Positions 1-9,720 of a stretch of 64,000 bases of DNA are shown piece after piece (the first letter of the stretch is position 1; every line of letters starts with the position of its first letter). Location of the stretch: NCBI GenBank assembly GCA_964035575.1, contig OZ037917.1, positions 1,116,001-1,180,000 of the forward strand, in the 5' to 3' direction. A program made the translations under genes and the position numbers. A model generated the notes under the pieces. That model was not told where the DNA came from. It worked only from the letters and a program-made list of their open reading frames with translations, and did no database searches. This DNA comes from Rhynchopus sp. YZ270_cl-10 (Eukaryota; Euglenozoa; Diplonemea; Diplonemida; Diplonemidae).

Positions 1-55
1 ATTTTTTGTGATCGACATATTTTGAGATGAGCTTTTTTTTGTCCCACTCTGGCAC

Positions 56-97
56 TGTGTATACTGTGTATACCGTGTATACTGTGTATACTGTGGA
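56..97. repeat. Short tandem repeat, unit TGTGTATACT
   Basis: About four units of a 10-bp repeat, each containing the self-complementary core GTATAC. Confidence 0.85.
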
Positions 98-101
98 AAT
101 T

Positions 102-187
102 GACCAAAAACGAGAACTTGTCCATTTCGGCAAATTGACCCCACCACTGGCCGGACGGATTCCGGAAATGCAAATGCCGGCGTTTAA
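102..187 (+). repeat. Dispersed repeat R1 (forward copy)
   Basis: Contains ACTTGTCCATTTCGGCAAAT, then ACCCCACCAC and ATTCCGGAAATGCAAATGCC. Other copies lie at 797-870 (reverse), 7986-8080, 8159-8243, weakly 8375-8440, and 27525-27600 (reverse, inside the fold-back element). Confidence 0.8.
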
Positions 188-559
188 AAATTTCACCAAT
201 GAAAACAAAACAAAAATTTCCAACAACAAACAACACATGAATGCCCCCCAAAACGGCATGACATCTGGTAGAAACAGGGTAGGGAATCGGTTATGCAGCC
301 ACGCCGAAAAAGTTCAATTTTAAGCGAAACTTACGCGCAGAACTGAGAACAACTGAGCACAACTGAGCACAATTCCACCACAATTACAGCACAATTGCAG
401 CAGCCCAAAACGGTACACTTTTGTGATTTTTCGTGATTTTTTGTGAATTTTTGTGATTTTTTGTGATCGAGAGAATTTGAAAATATTTTTTGTGAATATT
501 TTTTTCCACACCCCCCCTGTCGCCACCCCACAGGATGTAAAACCATGAAATTGGATGTA

Positions 560-660
560 GGACTTGCATTGTTTGGTGTCCACCCCACGGTACAGCCGGG
601 TCATACACCACCCAAGGTACATTGTTCACGAGAAGGGCTTTGTATTTCAACTCTACTTTT
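560..660 (+). repeat. H2 motif unit (full length)
   Basis: Full H2 unit: a GTCCACCCCACGGTACAGCC half followed by GTTCACGAGAAGGGCTTTG and TATTTCAACTCTAC, then a T-rich tract. The same order recurs at 19962-20050 and, diverged, at 28895-28973 and 36790-37065. Confidence 0.75.
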
Positions 661-796
661 TTTTTTTCAAAGTGGTACAGAGGTTTTTTTTGGGACCGGT
701 TTTTTTGACCTTAGGGGGGGTGAGGTGTTTTTCGGGTTGCAAAAATTTTCGCGCGCTTCGCGCGCGAAGCCCCTGGAGAAGCTGGTTCGTGGGGGA

Positions 797-870
797 TTTT
801 TGGAATCCGTCCGCGCTGTGGTGGGGTCAATTTGACGAAATGGACAAGTTCTTGGCTTTTGGTCAACATC
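797..870 (-). repeat. Dispersed repeat R1 (reverse copy)
   Basis: Reverse-complement copy of the R1 repeat, with ATTTGACGAAATGGACAAGT matching the forward copies with few changes. Confidence 0.75.
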
Positions 871-1319
871 AGTGTAAGGGCCAAGTGATCCTGCCGACTG
901 AACAAGAAAAGGGGGAAACTGGGTCAGGGCTGCCGCGCCGCAGGCGGAAATTTTTAGATGCCGTACACTTTTTTGAGTTAAGTACCCAGTACCATGTCAT
1001 ACAATTTACAGTAAGCTTGCGCCGCAGGCGCACGGTACGCTACTTTTATGATTTCGCCCTATCCTTTTTTCTCATTCCTCGTTGGGTTCTACGAGCTCCG
1101 TCCGTCAAATTCTAGGAAAACACGTCCACCCTCTAACTCCCTTAGATGGTTCTTGGGGCGCGAGAAAGGTATCGGGGGGAGAGTAAGAGAACACCATCAA
1201 GATTTTTTTTTTATTTTTCAAAAAAAAATTTTATTTTCACCCCCCCAAAAGCCGGAAAAAAAATCGTGGGGGGGGGGTGAAACCCCCCCCCACCCCCCCG
1301 TAAAAAAACCTCTGAAGTG

Positions 1320-1379
1320 GTACATTTAGTGCACCCTATTATACCTTCTATTCAGTAGAATAGTTAGTATATGAAACAA
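1320..1379 (+). repeat. H5 motif, copy 1
   Basis: Contains TTCTATTCAGTAGAATAG (a hairpin) followed by TTAGTATATGAAAC. Nearly the same 60 bases recur at 18955-19012, in the same orientation. Confidence 0.8.
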
Positions 1380-1483
1380 TTCAAAGTGGTTTACATCTGA
1401 TATATCCTACCCCCCGCTCTACAGTGGGTTAGTCGGAGGTATGCCTGCATCAACAACAACCAATTAACCAAACCTTTTATCAC

Positions 1484-1498
1484 CAAACCCCCCTCCAG
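1484..1498 (+). promoter_or_regulatory. Candidate trans-splice acceptor for the 1542 gene
   Basis: C-rich tract ending CCTCCAG, 43 nt before the ATG at 1542, with no AG in between. Call is by position and composition only. Confidence 0.35.
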
Positions 1499-1541
1499 AA
1501 TACACACAAATACGCGCTTCTTTTCTTTGAACAACAAAACA

Positions 1542-2660
1542 ATGAGTGAATATTGTTCGACCTCCTCTCGTGCATCATACAGCGCTGATGGTGGCAGCCA
1601 CACCCCTATCGAGGCAGCACCACCACCAAGCAGGAGCATGCCTGCCACAGATAGCGTCACCTCCTTGCCTCTCCCCAACGCCACACCCACACCCTCTACT
1701 TCTGCTGACATCGGGGCACCTCGGGCCCTGGGAGACCAAGGTGCTGATGTACTACATACCCCATTATTGCTATCGGACGCTTTAGAACATATAGCCATTC
1801 TCGAGAGGAAGCTGCAATCAGCAGGGGAAGAGTTAAAGCGGAAGGTAAAAAGGCATAGTCCCACCCCAATACAGAATCTCATAGCGCAATTGCCATATCC
1901 GTCTGAACCGTGTCTCAGTCTTTGTTTTGCATGTGGAGTGGAAACCGATGAAGATCTCTTTAAAATCACGCCAGAAACGTTGACCAATAAGATCCTTCGA
2001 CTCAATGAATCTTCGAATGGAGAGAACATTGTGTATAAAGGAGTTTCTATTGAAAGGACGATGATTTGTAGTGTAATTCTCAGTGTTTTTGTGTTGGGTG
2101 CAGTGTTGAAAGGCGTTTTTCGTGGTGTTCTTGAAGAGGATTTGACTGAAAGTCAACTAACGTCTCCTGACACGCTCACAGCGCTTAAGGAAACATCTGT
2201 CACCTCCATTGCCTCATTTCTCGAAGTATCCGAAGGAGAAATCCAACGCCTCCACCGTGCTGGGGTGACTACACTAGGGGATTGCTTGGTACAGTCATTG
2301 GAAGATGTAGTGGCAAATGGAGTACCAGGACCCCTCATGCGAAGGCTATGTAAGAGCCTCGGGGTGTACGAGGTGAAGGTCGGGGAGCCGTTTGGGGGGG
2401 AGGAGAAGGAGGGAGGAGGTGGAGGAGGGGGTGGTGGTGAAGAGAACAGCTCGTTGTCGCGGCTGACCGCTGCGCTCGCGTCGGTGGCGACGGAGAACCA
2501 AACCCTGAAGGCGGAGCTGCAGGAGTTGCGTGAGGAGCTGCGCACGGCGAAGGTGCAGGCAGAGACAGAGCGTCTGCAGTGGGTGTCACAGATGGAGCTG
2601 CTGGAGCAGAGGGTAGAAGGGATCAAGCGAGGTAAACGACATGCTCCACAACGACTATGA
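1542..2660 (+). CDS. Hypothetical protein with one predicted TM segment and C-terminal coiled coil
   Basis: 372-aa protein, function not recognised. The first ATG of the frame is at 1542; the five codons upstream begin with TTG, not ATG. Seen: a Ser/Pro/Thr-rich N-terminus (1-75), a short charged helical stretch (about 83-105), a hydrophobic segment of about 22 residues near 173-195 that could span a membrane, then a region with alternating small helices (about 210-280, pattern SITSFL...IQRLHRAG..TLGDCL) that resembles a helix-hairpin-helix or SAM-like fold. A glycine run (near 295) leads into a heptad-rich stretch (about 305-360) with Leu/Glu/Arg typical of a coiled coil. It may be a membrane-anchored scaffold, but that is inference only. 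The sequence is uninterrupted and codon use is mixed, unlike the strongly G/C-ending codons of the cathepsin genes at the right end. Confidence 0.75.
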   Translation: MSEYCSTSSRASYSADGGSHTPIEAAPPPSRSMPATDSVTSLPLPNATPTPSTSADIGAPRALGDQGADVLHTPLLLSDALEHIAILERKLQSAGEELKRKVKRHSPTPIQNLIAQLPYPSEPCLSLCFACGVETDEDLFKITPETLTNKILRLNESSNGENIVYKGVSIERTMICSVILSVFVLGAVLKGVFRGVLEEDLTESQLTSPDTLTALKETSVTSIASFLEVSEGEIQRLHRAGVTTLGDCLVQSLEDVVANGVPGPLMRRLCKSLGVYEVKVGEPFGGEEKEGGGGGGGGGEENSSLSRLTAALASVATENQTLKAELQELREELRTAKVQAETERLQWVSQMELLEQRVEGIKRGKRHAPQRL

Positions 2661-2717
2661 GAAAAGAACAAAAAAAAAAAAAAAAAATGGGAGGAAACCA
2701 AGCGCGTAGAAGTGTTT

Positions 2718-2772
2718 AGTATAGTGGAGTGCATCTTCGGGTGGCTACACTAATACAACTAAGTTTTCAAAA
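2718..2772 (+). repeat. H3 motif
   Basis: ATAGTGGAGTGCATC, then GGGTGGCTACACTAATACAA and AAGTTTTCAAAAA. Member of a family found at nine other places in the window, on both strands. Confidence 0.8.
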
Positions 2773-3209
2773 AGCGCTTTTTTCCCCAACCTGCAGAAGC
2801 ATATGAGGGGGGCACGACATCATCTCGAAGAACTGTCTAAGAGAAAGAGAGAACGTCAACGAGAAGGATTTTGTATTTCATTTTTTTTTTCTCTCCCCCC
2901 TTTGTTCTCCCCATCGCTTATTTTACAATAGTAGAAAAGAAAAAAGAAAATAGAAAAAAATAGCAATATCTCAATCCCTGATCACTCCCCCCTCTTGTTT
3001 TTGTTTTTTTGGTTTTGCTACCTCTTCCCTCTCCTCCCCTCTACCACTCATTCAGAATACACATTTTTTCTTCTTTTTCTTCTTTTTTGTGCACCCACGA
3101 CGCCACCCCTTAGGCGTTTTTTGTCACCGCCAAAAAACAATATTTTCCCCCACTCTCCCCTCTCTGACACAACCAAACCAAAAAAAAAAAAATTATCTGT
3201 AAGTATTTT

Positions 3210-3231
3210 CCCTAACCTTTTATTTTGGTAG
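3210..3231 (+). promoter_or_regulatory. Candidate trans-splice acceptor for the C2 gene
   Basis: Pyrimidine-rich TTTTATTTTGGTAG ends 40 nt before the ATG at 3272, with no AG in between. Confidence 0.35.
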
Positions 3232-3271
3232 TGCCAATCTCTCTTTCCAACCCTTTTTTTGATTCAATATA

Positions 3272-6121
3272 ATGAGCGAACCCGAGGTGCGCACTGGAGT
3301 TGGTGTAGATGGTGATACACGGGGCAGCCCTATTCCTGTTGTCTCCTCCAGCCCCGCCACCACCAGAGAAGAGTCCCCCAGCTCCTTGTCACAACACGGA
3401 TCACGCCCTGGGTTGGGTGTACCGTCTGTTTCTATTATGGAGAGTTCCGCTTCTTATGTTCCTCTGGTACCTAAGAAGTTTGCGATAACGGTCATTCGAG
3501 CCAGCGTGCTTGGTGTAGCGAAGCCTGATGCATTTACGACGGTTGACATTATTGATGCAAGGACAGGACATTCTTTGTTTATACCAGCTGGCTTTAGTTC
3601 TCCTCCGTCTTCTCCTCAGCCACATCTGCTGCCGAAAACTCAAGTGGTCAAAGGGGTAAAACCGGTTTGGAATAAAGAAGTCATCATTCCACTCCCACAA
3701 CAAGTAAACGAGTCGTTCTTTGCGTCAGGACATCATTCCCTGAATAGTGTCCATTCGTCTTCGTTGGCGTCGTTGAAGAGCAGGTCGCCTGATAAGAGGA
3801 CTACAGTGAAGACGCCAAAAACAGGGATATTTTTGCAATTCACTGTAAACGATGAGGCAGTGGTAGGAGCACCAACGTTTCTGGGTAAGGCGGAGATCCA
3901 TATGCCAGACCTGGACACACTGTCGTCCTTTGTGTTCCGCAACGTCGAGAGAACGATCAAACTCCAACCCAACAAAGACCCCGACAAAATCCAACAATAC
4001 CACGACAACAACCGCTCGCTCGGAAGCATCACCGTACGCTGCCGCGGTGAGGCCGATTCTGGGTGGTGGTCTGCACTGTGCAGACGCTCCTTTGTAAGAG
4101 AAAAAGCGGAACGGGACAGAAAAAGATTACAACTCGCTTACGTCGACGTGACCATTCTCGAAGGACGTGGCCTCCGCCTCGCTGAAGCCCGAGCAATGAA
4201 ACCCATTGTCCGCCTCCTCGCCCAGGGCTTGGCAACGCACGAACCCTCCCACGACAGCGAAGCCGACCTCCCAAACTCACATACCCCAATAGAATTCGTG
4301 ACACCCCTCGCTGGACCGAAAACCGGAATCGCTGACGTCGTCTGGGGACAAACCTTTCGTATCCATCTAAACCAAGCCACCCTCGAAGCAGCCCAATCCC
4401 CCAAGAAAGGAGCCAAACCTAGCCTAACGCTACAGCTCTTTATATGCGAACGCAACCTTTCCGACAGAATTTCGTTCGGCTACTCCGAACAGAAGCTCTC
4501 ACTAAACACACTATTCAAAGGTGTAGGCGAAGCAAGGATGGTACCTACCCATCTGGGACCTAGACCCGACAACACCGAGGACATCATGTTGTACAAAAAA
4601 CACCGCGAAAAGATTGGCCAGGTCTTGGTATCATTCCGCAGCGCCGCCAAATGGGTGGACGATGCAGTACCGAATCAGAGCATTGCAGGGAACCCTACTC
4701 CTGCTCCTGCCCCTCCTGCTCCACTTACCCCTCACGGCTCCGCCTCTCTTGGTCTAAACCCCATAGAAGAAACAGAGGGGGGTGTAGCCGACCCTCCCAC
4801 CTCCCCTGATCCATTTGACGCCAAAGACGCGGATTCCGAAGGTGACGATGAAGACGACAAAAACGGAGCAGAAACCCCTCCATACGACCCTGACGCACGG
4901 CTAGACACCCTCCCCACAGGGGTAGAAGGGGCGAAAATGATAACAGCACTTCTAAAAGAGGAAGGCGTTGGGGAAGACAAGTTTGCAGTACCTCTCGAGG
5001 AGAATGAGGAAGCTCATTTGAGTGTTTCGGTGCGGTCGGAGGTTTCTGTGGGGTCTGGGGTAGGGGAAGGGGAAGGAGGGGCACCGCAACAGCAGCCAAT
5101 TCAACAGCAACAACAACCTCGATCAAGAAGAAGGGGGTCGCGTCTGTCGTCTCGAGGCAGCAGTTTTCGAGGGAATTCCCTTAGCAACCATACCACCCCG
5201 CCCCCGAGGCTCCGAAGCAGCCCTATAGGGTCGAGGCAAAACAGTGTGTCTCCATCGCCGTCGTCGTCCCCATCGAACTCTAACTCATCCCCTCCGAGGA
5301 TTGCACAACAACTCTCCTCGAGACGCCGTAGAGGCTCCACCTTTGTACGATCTGGAGCCCCGCATAACACACCCGCAAACGAAGAGCTCCAAGAACGCCT
5401 TTTCAGTACATTAGCCAACCGCGACGACTCAAATGAGAAGCCGGCGGGGCAGAATGAGGTGGAGGAGGAGGAGGGGGTAAATGCCACCACCTCAGGGTAT
5501 GAGGAGAGAAGTACGTCATGGCGTTCTGAGGTGACAAGAGAAGCGAGTCCACAAGGTACCCCAGAGGTTGTAGCACGGCATTTGCAAGAAAGAGAGGAGC
5601 GAAGGATTAAACGAGAGAAACGCCGTCAAATGGACCGGGATTTGGTGGAGGAGGTGGCAGGGCTGTCCAGGGCGTTGCAGAGTCAGAGGGATACGCAGGG
5701 TGCGATGATGGCGATGATGGCGGTTGCGACACAGCGTGGTGGTGGGAGTGTCCCCCCCTCCGTCCCTTCTGTACCTCCGGCAGCAACACCGGTATTGGGT
5801 GGGATGGGGCAGAGAATAACACCACAGCTGGGTGTTGCAACACCACCACAGTCATATGGTGGAGGGCGTGTGCACACAGATGAGGCGACGGGGCTGCAGT
5901 ACGTCTTCAACCCTGTGTCCGCGCAGTCGGAGTGGCTGCGTACTCCCTCCCCAGGGGGAAGTGGAGGAAGAGGAGGAGGAGGAGGTTCTGGTAGAGGCAT
6001 GATTCCCACCCCCACGCCAGTGTCTGTGGCAGCCACGCCACCGAGGTATACACCACAGATGCACAGAACGCCAAGCTCGGCGTACAGCAGGCATACACCC
6101 TCGATGTCAGCTTTGGTGTGA
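3272..6121 (+). CDS. Tandem C2-domain protein with coiled coil and WW-like C-terminus
   Basis: 949-aa protein. After a Ser/Pro-rich leader, residues about 67-255 read as a C2-type beta-sandwich (KKFAITVIRASVLG, later PVWNKEVIIPL, FLGKAEI), and about 285-465 as a second one (AYVDVTILEGRGL, WGQTF, LTLQLFICE). The acidic loop residues that bind calcium in classical C2 domains are not obvious, so membrane or protein binding without calcium is possible. The middle (470-760) is disordered: Pro, Ser, Glu and Arg rich. A basic/acidic coiled-coil stretch lies near 765-810. Near the end (about 865-890) TGLQYVFNP...SEW matches the second half of a WW domain, but the first Trp is missing. Likely a peripheral membrane or trafficking scaffold by family; function is inferred. 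Start is the first ATG of the frame, 40 nt after a candidate acceptor. Confidence 0.8.
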   Translation: MSEPEVRTGVGVDGDTRGSPIPVVSSSPATTREESPSSLSQHGSRPGLGVPSVSIMESSASYVPLVPKKFAITVIRASVLGVAKPDAFTTVDIIDARTGHSLFIPAGFSSPPSSPQPHLLPKTQVVKGVKPVWNKEVIIPLPQQVNESFFASGHHSLNSVHSSSLASLKSRSPDKRTTVKTPKTGIFLQFTVNDEAVVGAPTFLGKAEIHMPDLDTLSSFVFRNVERTIKLQPNKDPDKIQQYHDNNRSLGSITVRCRGEADSGWWSALCRRSFVREKAERDRKRLQLAYVDVTILEGRGLRLAEARAMKPIVRLLAQGLATHEPSHDSEADLPNSHTPIEFVTPLAGPKTGIADVVWGQTFRIHLNQATLEAAQSPKKGAKPSLTLQLFICERNLSDRISFGYSEQKLSLNTLFKGVGEARMVPTHLGPRPDNTEDIMLYKKHREKIGQVLVSFRSAAKWVDDAVPNQSIAGNPTPAPAPPAPLTPHGSASLGLNPIEETEGGVADPPTSPDPFDAKDADSEGDDEDDKNGAETPPYDPDARLDTLPTGVEGAKMITALLKEEGVGEDKFAVPLEENEEAHLSVSVRSEVSVGSGVGEGEGGAPQQQPIQQQQQPRSRRRGSRLSSRGSSFRGNSLSNHTTPPPRLRSSPIGSRQNSVSPSPSSSPSNSNSSPPRIAQQLSSRRRRGSTFVRSGAPHNTPANEELQERLFSTLANRDDSNEKPAGQNEVEEEEGVNATTSGYEERSTSWRSEVTREASPQGTPEVVARHLQEREERRIKREKRRQMDRDLVEEVAGLSRALQSQRDTQGAMMAMMAVATQRGGGSVPPSVPSVPPAATPVLGGMGQRITPQLGVATPPQSYGGGRVHTDEATGLQYVFNPVSAQSEWLRTPSPGGSGGRGGGGGSGRGMIPTPTPVSVAATPPRYTPQMHRTPSSAYSRHTPSMSALV

Positions 6122-6230
6122 GGGTGATGTAATGTCGGTTGGGGGGGGGTGTATGTAGGCGGTATTGAACGGAAAGGGGGGCGAGATTTGCGACAACCAG
6201 CTATTTATTTTGCTCTTTTTTGCTTTTTTT

Positions 6231-6270
6231 GTGCCTTCGTCCGATGAACGGCGAAGCGTTTGCACTTTCA
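6231..6270 (+). repeat. H4 motif
   Basis: GCCTTCGTCCGATGAACGGC then GAAGCGTTTGCACTTTCAA and a T tract. The GCTTCG/CGAAGC-type stem can pair. Relatives at 9683-9720, 22271-22315, 27012-27050, 27945-27985 (reverse), 33231-33270 and 34812-34854. Confidence 0.65.
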
Positions 6271-6469
6271 ATTTTTTTTTGTCCAAAAACCAGATTACGC
6301 ACACAGAGATTGATTTCCCTTCGTCGGAAGGCGTGGGTTCTGTCTTTGGGTAAGATGTAGTCTTGTACGAGGATCTTCTTGACCGTGTCATATATTGCGG
6401 TTATGTGTATAGGGCGGGTAGCTGGGGATGGGGGGGGGGTTTTTTTTTGAACAAACTCTGTGTTTTCAA

Positions 6470-6509
6470 GGTGACTAAGCAGAATAAGAGGCTTAGGTTC
6501 ATCTTATAA
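6470..6509 (+). repeat. H1 hairpin motif
   Basis: GGTGACTAAGC - loop - GCTTAGGTTCATC, then TTATAA. The arms pair with one G-T wobble and a two-base bulge. Confidence 0.8.
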
Positions 6510-6754
6510 AATCCTTTTGGTTTGGTTTTTTTGTTTCTTTGTACAAAAGGATTTGTCAGTTTAGAACGAAAAGTCTCTTTTTTTTTGATATAAAGTGTGT
6601 GTGGTGTATCTTATGTTTGAAAACAGTTGTGTGGGGTGGATTCTCCAGAGCCTAATGTGTGTATTAGTTTGCATTTAGTGTTTTTTTGTTGTTATTTTTT
6701 TTTTGAAAAGTCTAGTTTTGCGTCGTGGATACCCGAGAATAATTTGTTAAAAGC

Positions 6755-6866
6755 ACCGTATTCGTACAAAAAAAAATTATCGACCGTAATAATGTTCGAC
6801 CTTTTTCAGGATTTTTTTCTGGAAGTTCGATTTTTACGGTCGACCTTTTTTTTACGAAATACGGTA
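6755..6866. mobile_element. Small MITE-like inverted-repeat element
   Basis: ACCGTATTCGTA plus A-run and TCGACCGTAATAATG on the left is mirrored on the right by TTTTTACGGTCGACC, T-run and TACGAAATACGGT. The arms are about 43 bp and nearly fill the element. A related core (GTGGACCGTAATAATG) is present in the inverted repeat at 11030-11130. No coding capacity; no clear target duplication. Confidence 0.6.
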
Positions 6867-6898
6867 CACTGTTCACGAGAGGGCTTTGTATTTCAAAA
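6862..6898 (+). repeat. H2 motif (3' half)
   Basis: GTACACTGTTCACGAGAGGG then CTTTGTATTTCAA, directly after the MITE-like element. Confidence 0.75.
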
Positions 6899-6947
6899 TC
6901 AGCTATTTTGAAATGCAGCTGATGCTGTGCGATAACGAATATGATAA

Positions 6948-6984
6948 GGTGACTAAGCACGAGAGGCTTAGGATCATCTTATAA
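6948..6984 (+). repeat. H1 hairpin motif
   Basis: GGTGACTAAGC - ACGAGAG - GCTTAGGATCATC, TTATAA, then a pyrimidine-rich tract (CTTTTCTTTCTTT). Confidence 0.85.
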
Positions 6985-7985
6985 ACTTTTCTTTCTTTAT
7001 TCCCGGCAACATAGAGCGGTGGACACACCCCCAGATAAAACGCTTTGTGGCAAAGATGTGTTTTGCACTGAGAGGCAGAATTCATCTTGCAACTTATTCT
7101 TTTTAATAATGGGCAATACCATACTCTACGGGGAAGCATGCTCATGGTCTTTTATTCTATTTTTATTTTTCCTCTGCATATGTATCTTTCCCATGTGAGG
7201 ACCCTTCTCAAGTGTTTCTTGTTTTTTGTTTATGTCGATCTTTCTTTGTTTTCTTTGCACAGCCCTCACAGGGGGAGCGCACTTCTTCACCTGCGCGTTT
7301 TTTAAAAAAAAATCTTACCCTTCCCTAAAGTGATCAGGGAATGGTGTTTTGTACTTTTACTTCTTCAAAAAAAAAGAGAAAAAAAAATTGATCTATTCTT
7401 CAAACAAAATTGATTGTGTATGTATGTGGGGTGACTCCCTTCTCAAAATAATGAAAGAAAAAAAAGTTTTGAAAAATGAAAATTTCATTGGGTTTGATGA
7501 TCTGCGTCTATCCCGTTGAAATTAGCAACCCATTAGCATTAGCCCTTTGGGGACGACTTTGTGTACAGAACCCCCTCTTCAGACAGGCCATTGTATTGTC
7601 GATGCTAAAGAAAAATGCAACAAGCCTAACGGTTCAATAATCAAAAAAAAAAAAAAAAAAAAACGTTTACCACAGAGCTCGCGCTAAAGTCCATCCCTCA
7701 TCCCGGGATTTTTGGGGGTTTTGGTAGGAACGTTTTTTTTTTGCAGTACGGGGATTTCATTAAGAAACCAGAAGTTCTAATATTGTTGAGTAAGACCACC
7801 ACATAGTGGACTTGCATATACATGTGACCCCGCCGTGGAACGCAATTGGCTCGGAAAGTCAAAAGAAAGAGGAGAAAAAAGAAAAGGAAAAAAAAAAAAT
7901 AGTTGGTTACCGTGCGCCTGCGGCGCTGCCTGTTCCCTTCCAGTTTCTACAGGCAAACACTTGCCCCCTTTACCTTACACTGACG

Positions 7986-8243
7986 GGTTTTGACCAAAAC
8001 CAAGAACTTGTCCATTTCGGCAAATTGACCCCACCACAGAACGGACGAATTCCGGAAATGCAAATGCCGGTGTTTTCGCGCATTTTCATGTTGCAAGACG
8101 TCAGGATCAGGGAGAGAAAATCTGGTTGTGGGATTTACATTGGCCCTCTTTACCCTACATGGATTTTGACCAAAACCAAAAAATTGGCCATTTCGGCAAA
8201 GTGACCCCACCACAGCGCGGACGGATTCCGGAAATTCCAATCG
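7986..8243 (+). repeat. Two tandem R1 repeats plus a degenerate third
   Basis: Copies at 7986-8080 and 8159-8243 share ACCAAAACCA, CATTTCGGCAAA, ACCCCACCACAG and ATTCCGGAAAT. A weaker third follows at 8375-8440. A GTGCGCCTGCGGCGC motif shared with the hAT-like elements sits just upstream (7911-7926). Confidence 0.75.
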
Positions 8244-8654
8244 CGGTATGTTTTGGGGCTGAAAACCCACTGATTTTCAGGAGAAAAATTGCTTCCAAAT
8301 CTCGGAATTTTCCGAATTTTCCTGAAAATGACCCTTGTTTACGAGTATGGGTTCATATTTTGCGAAAATTTAAGTCACTAAAATTTTGTCCATTTTTCCG
8401 TATATACCCCACCACAAGCCGGGATTGGCCCGGAAATGCCACAAAACGGGGTTTCCGGGCCTCCCCAGCTAACCTTTTCAAGGAACGTTTTTCCGTACCC
8501 GAAATCCATTTTTTCCCCATTTTTTCCCATAATTAGCGCGACCACTGGTTTACCACACCCATTCATTGCCCCCGCTCTATTCTTGCACACTTCCCTTATT
8601 AAAACACTCCTTCATCCTCCCTCACCACACCCCAACCAAGGAGGACCGTGTACA

Positions 8655-8672
8655 CACACTTTGTTTTTGTAG
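8655..8672 (+). promoter_or_regulatory. Candidate trans-splice acceptor for the GRAM gene
   Basis: ACTTTGTTTTTGTAG ends 29 nt before the ATG at 8702. Confidence 0.4.
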
Positions 8673-8701
8673 GGATTTACCCCACTTTTTAAACACACAT
8701 T

Positions 8702-9463
8702 ATGTCCCACCGCACGCTCCTCCCTGGTGCAGGGACCTATGAGAGCCTGGTGCCCCATCCACTGCCTGCAGACTGTGGACAGACGGAGGAGGAGGAGGTG
8801 GAAGGGATGCGGAGACAGCTCCAGCTTCGCAGGACCGACCTCGAGCATAATGCTGCCGTGAGAGAGACACCTACGACAATAGGGGGGAAGGTGTGGGTGG
8901 CGGCAGAGGGGATAATGGGGTCCACTAAGGTTGCTGTGGGTGGGGTGGAGGTGACTGCGTCGGAAAAGAAGTTTGCGATGGACGAAAAGAGCCGTGCACG
9001 CCTGATCGAATCTCGCTATAAGATTAGTGATTTGGATCCAGCAGAATGTCGTGGGTGCTATGCTTGCGCAGCCTTCCTTCCTTCGCAAGGAAGGTCCATA
9101 ACGGGGCATTTGTTAGTCACGTTGAGTTCGCTGCGATTTCATTCAGATTTGGGGTATTTTGTGATTCCATTACACAACGTGTTGAGCATCCAAAAGGCCG
9201 TAAATCTGTTGGTAGAAAAGGACACAGCGCCATACCTCCTCCCAATCCCACACCCAGACGTCGTCTACAATGCTCTGCAGATCTTCTGTACTCTGGGTGC
9301 GGTATATAACTTCCACAGCTTCGTAGCAAGCAGTGTGATGGGAGGGGTGGTGGGGACCAGCGCAACAGTGGTCTGCAAATCGCTTGAAAAATGCTTCCTG
9401 CAGAGCGACAGGATATGGCGGGAGAGGGTCGATGTCGATGGGCTGCTGGAATCTAGGTATTGA
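8702..9463 (+). CDS. GRAM-like domain protein
   Basis: 253-aa protein. Residues about 117-225 fit a GRAM (PH-like) domain: a strand series reading CAAFLPSQG, ITGHLLVTLSSLRFHSDLG, FVIPLHNVLSIQK, and later a strand with NALQIFCTLG and a YNFHSF turn. GRAM domains bind phosphoinositides or other membrane lipids, so a membrane-contact or trafficking role is likely by family. The first 110 residues are charged and show no known domain. No signal peptide or strong TM segment. Start is the first ATG after a candidate acceptor. The domain call rests on pattern reading, not a profile search. Confidence 0.7.
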   Translation: MSHRTLLPGAGTYESLVPHPLPADCGQTEEEEVEGMRRQLQLRRTDLEHNAAVRETPTTIGGKVWVAAEGIMGSTKVAVGGVEVTASEKKFAMDEKSRARLIESRYKISDLDPAECRGCYACAAFLPSQGRSITGHLLVTLSSLRFHSDLGYFVIPLHNVLSIQKAVNLLVEKDTAPYLLPIPHPDVVYNALQIFCTLGAVYNFHSFVASSVMGGVVGTSATVVCKSLEKCFLQSDRIWRERVDVDGLLESRY

Positions 9464-9545
9464 CTTTTTTTTTGTTTTTTGAAAACTTTGACGACGTATT
9501 CCCCCCTGCGAGCGGGCAATCCACGTGAAGTTTTTGTTTTTTTTT

Positions 9546-9596
9546 TGAAAATTTGGTTGTATTAGTGCAGACACCCGAGGATGAACTCCACTATAC
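9546..9596 (-). repeat. H3 motif (reverse)
   Basis: Reverse strand reads ATAGTGGAGTTCATCCTCGG then GTGTCTGCACTAATACAACC, the family consensus. Confidence 0.75.
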
Positions 9597-9682
9597 TTTT
9601 TTCTTCAACACTCTGGGGAAGGGGGAGGTTCGTATATAACCCCCATGGAGTATCAGATTCACTTCGTCTCTTCGTCCGTTGC

Positions 9683-9720
9683 TGGTACTGCTGTCCCAGA
9701 GGGCGTTTTTTGCACTACAT
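9683..9720 (+). repeat. H4-like motif
   Basis: GTCCCAGAGGGCGTTTTTTG followed by CACTACA. Close to 22271-22315. Confidence 0.6.

Larger units (their letters stand above)
1..1541. other. Repeat-rich intergenic region, no gene
   Basis: No convincing coding region. The stretch holds a 10-bp tandem repeat (56-97), two copies of a dispersed 80-bp repeat (102-187 forward, 797-870 reverse), TTTTTGTGAT-type tandem repeats (418-500), a GC palindrome of alternating CG around 750-775, a full H2 motif unit (560-660), a short dispersed CCTGCGGCGC-type repeat (1020-1050, reverse) and an H5 motif (1320-1379). Short open frames here are repeat-derived. Confidence 0.7.
2661..3271. other. Intergenic, T-rich
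   Basis: Holds an H3 motif (2718-2772), a weak H2-like motif near 2850-2885, long T and pyrimidine tracts (2878-3080) and a candidate splice acceptor (3210-3231). No gene seen. Confidence 0.7.
6122..8701. other. Long intergenic region with many short repeats
   Basis: 2.6 kb without a gene. Holds an H4 motif (6231-6270), two H1 hairpins, a MITE-like inverted repeat (6755-6866), an H2 motif (6862-6898), a poly-A tract (7647-7663), R1 repeats (7986-8243) and a candidate acceptor (8655-8672). Predicted short frames around 7800-8540 are R1 repeat sequence, not genes. Confidence 0.7.

Noticed and set aside
7806-8536. Overlapping short frames in the R1 repeat region
   Set aside because: They are translations of the dispersed R1 repeat and share no protein features.
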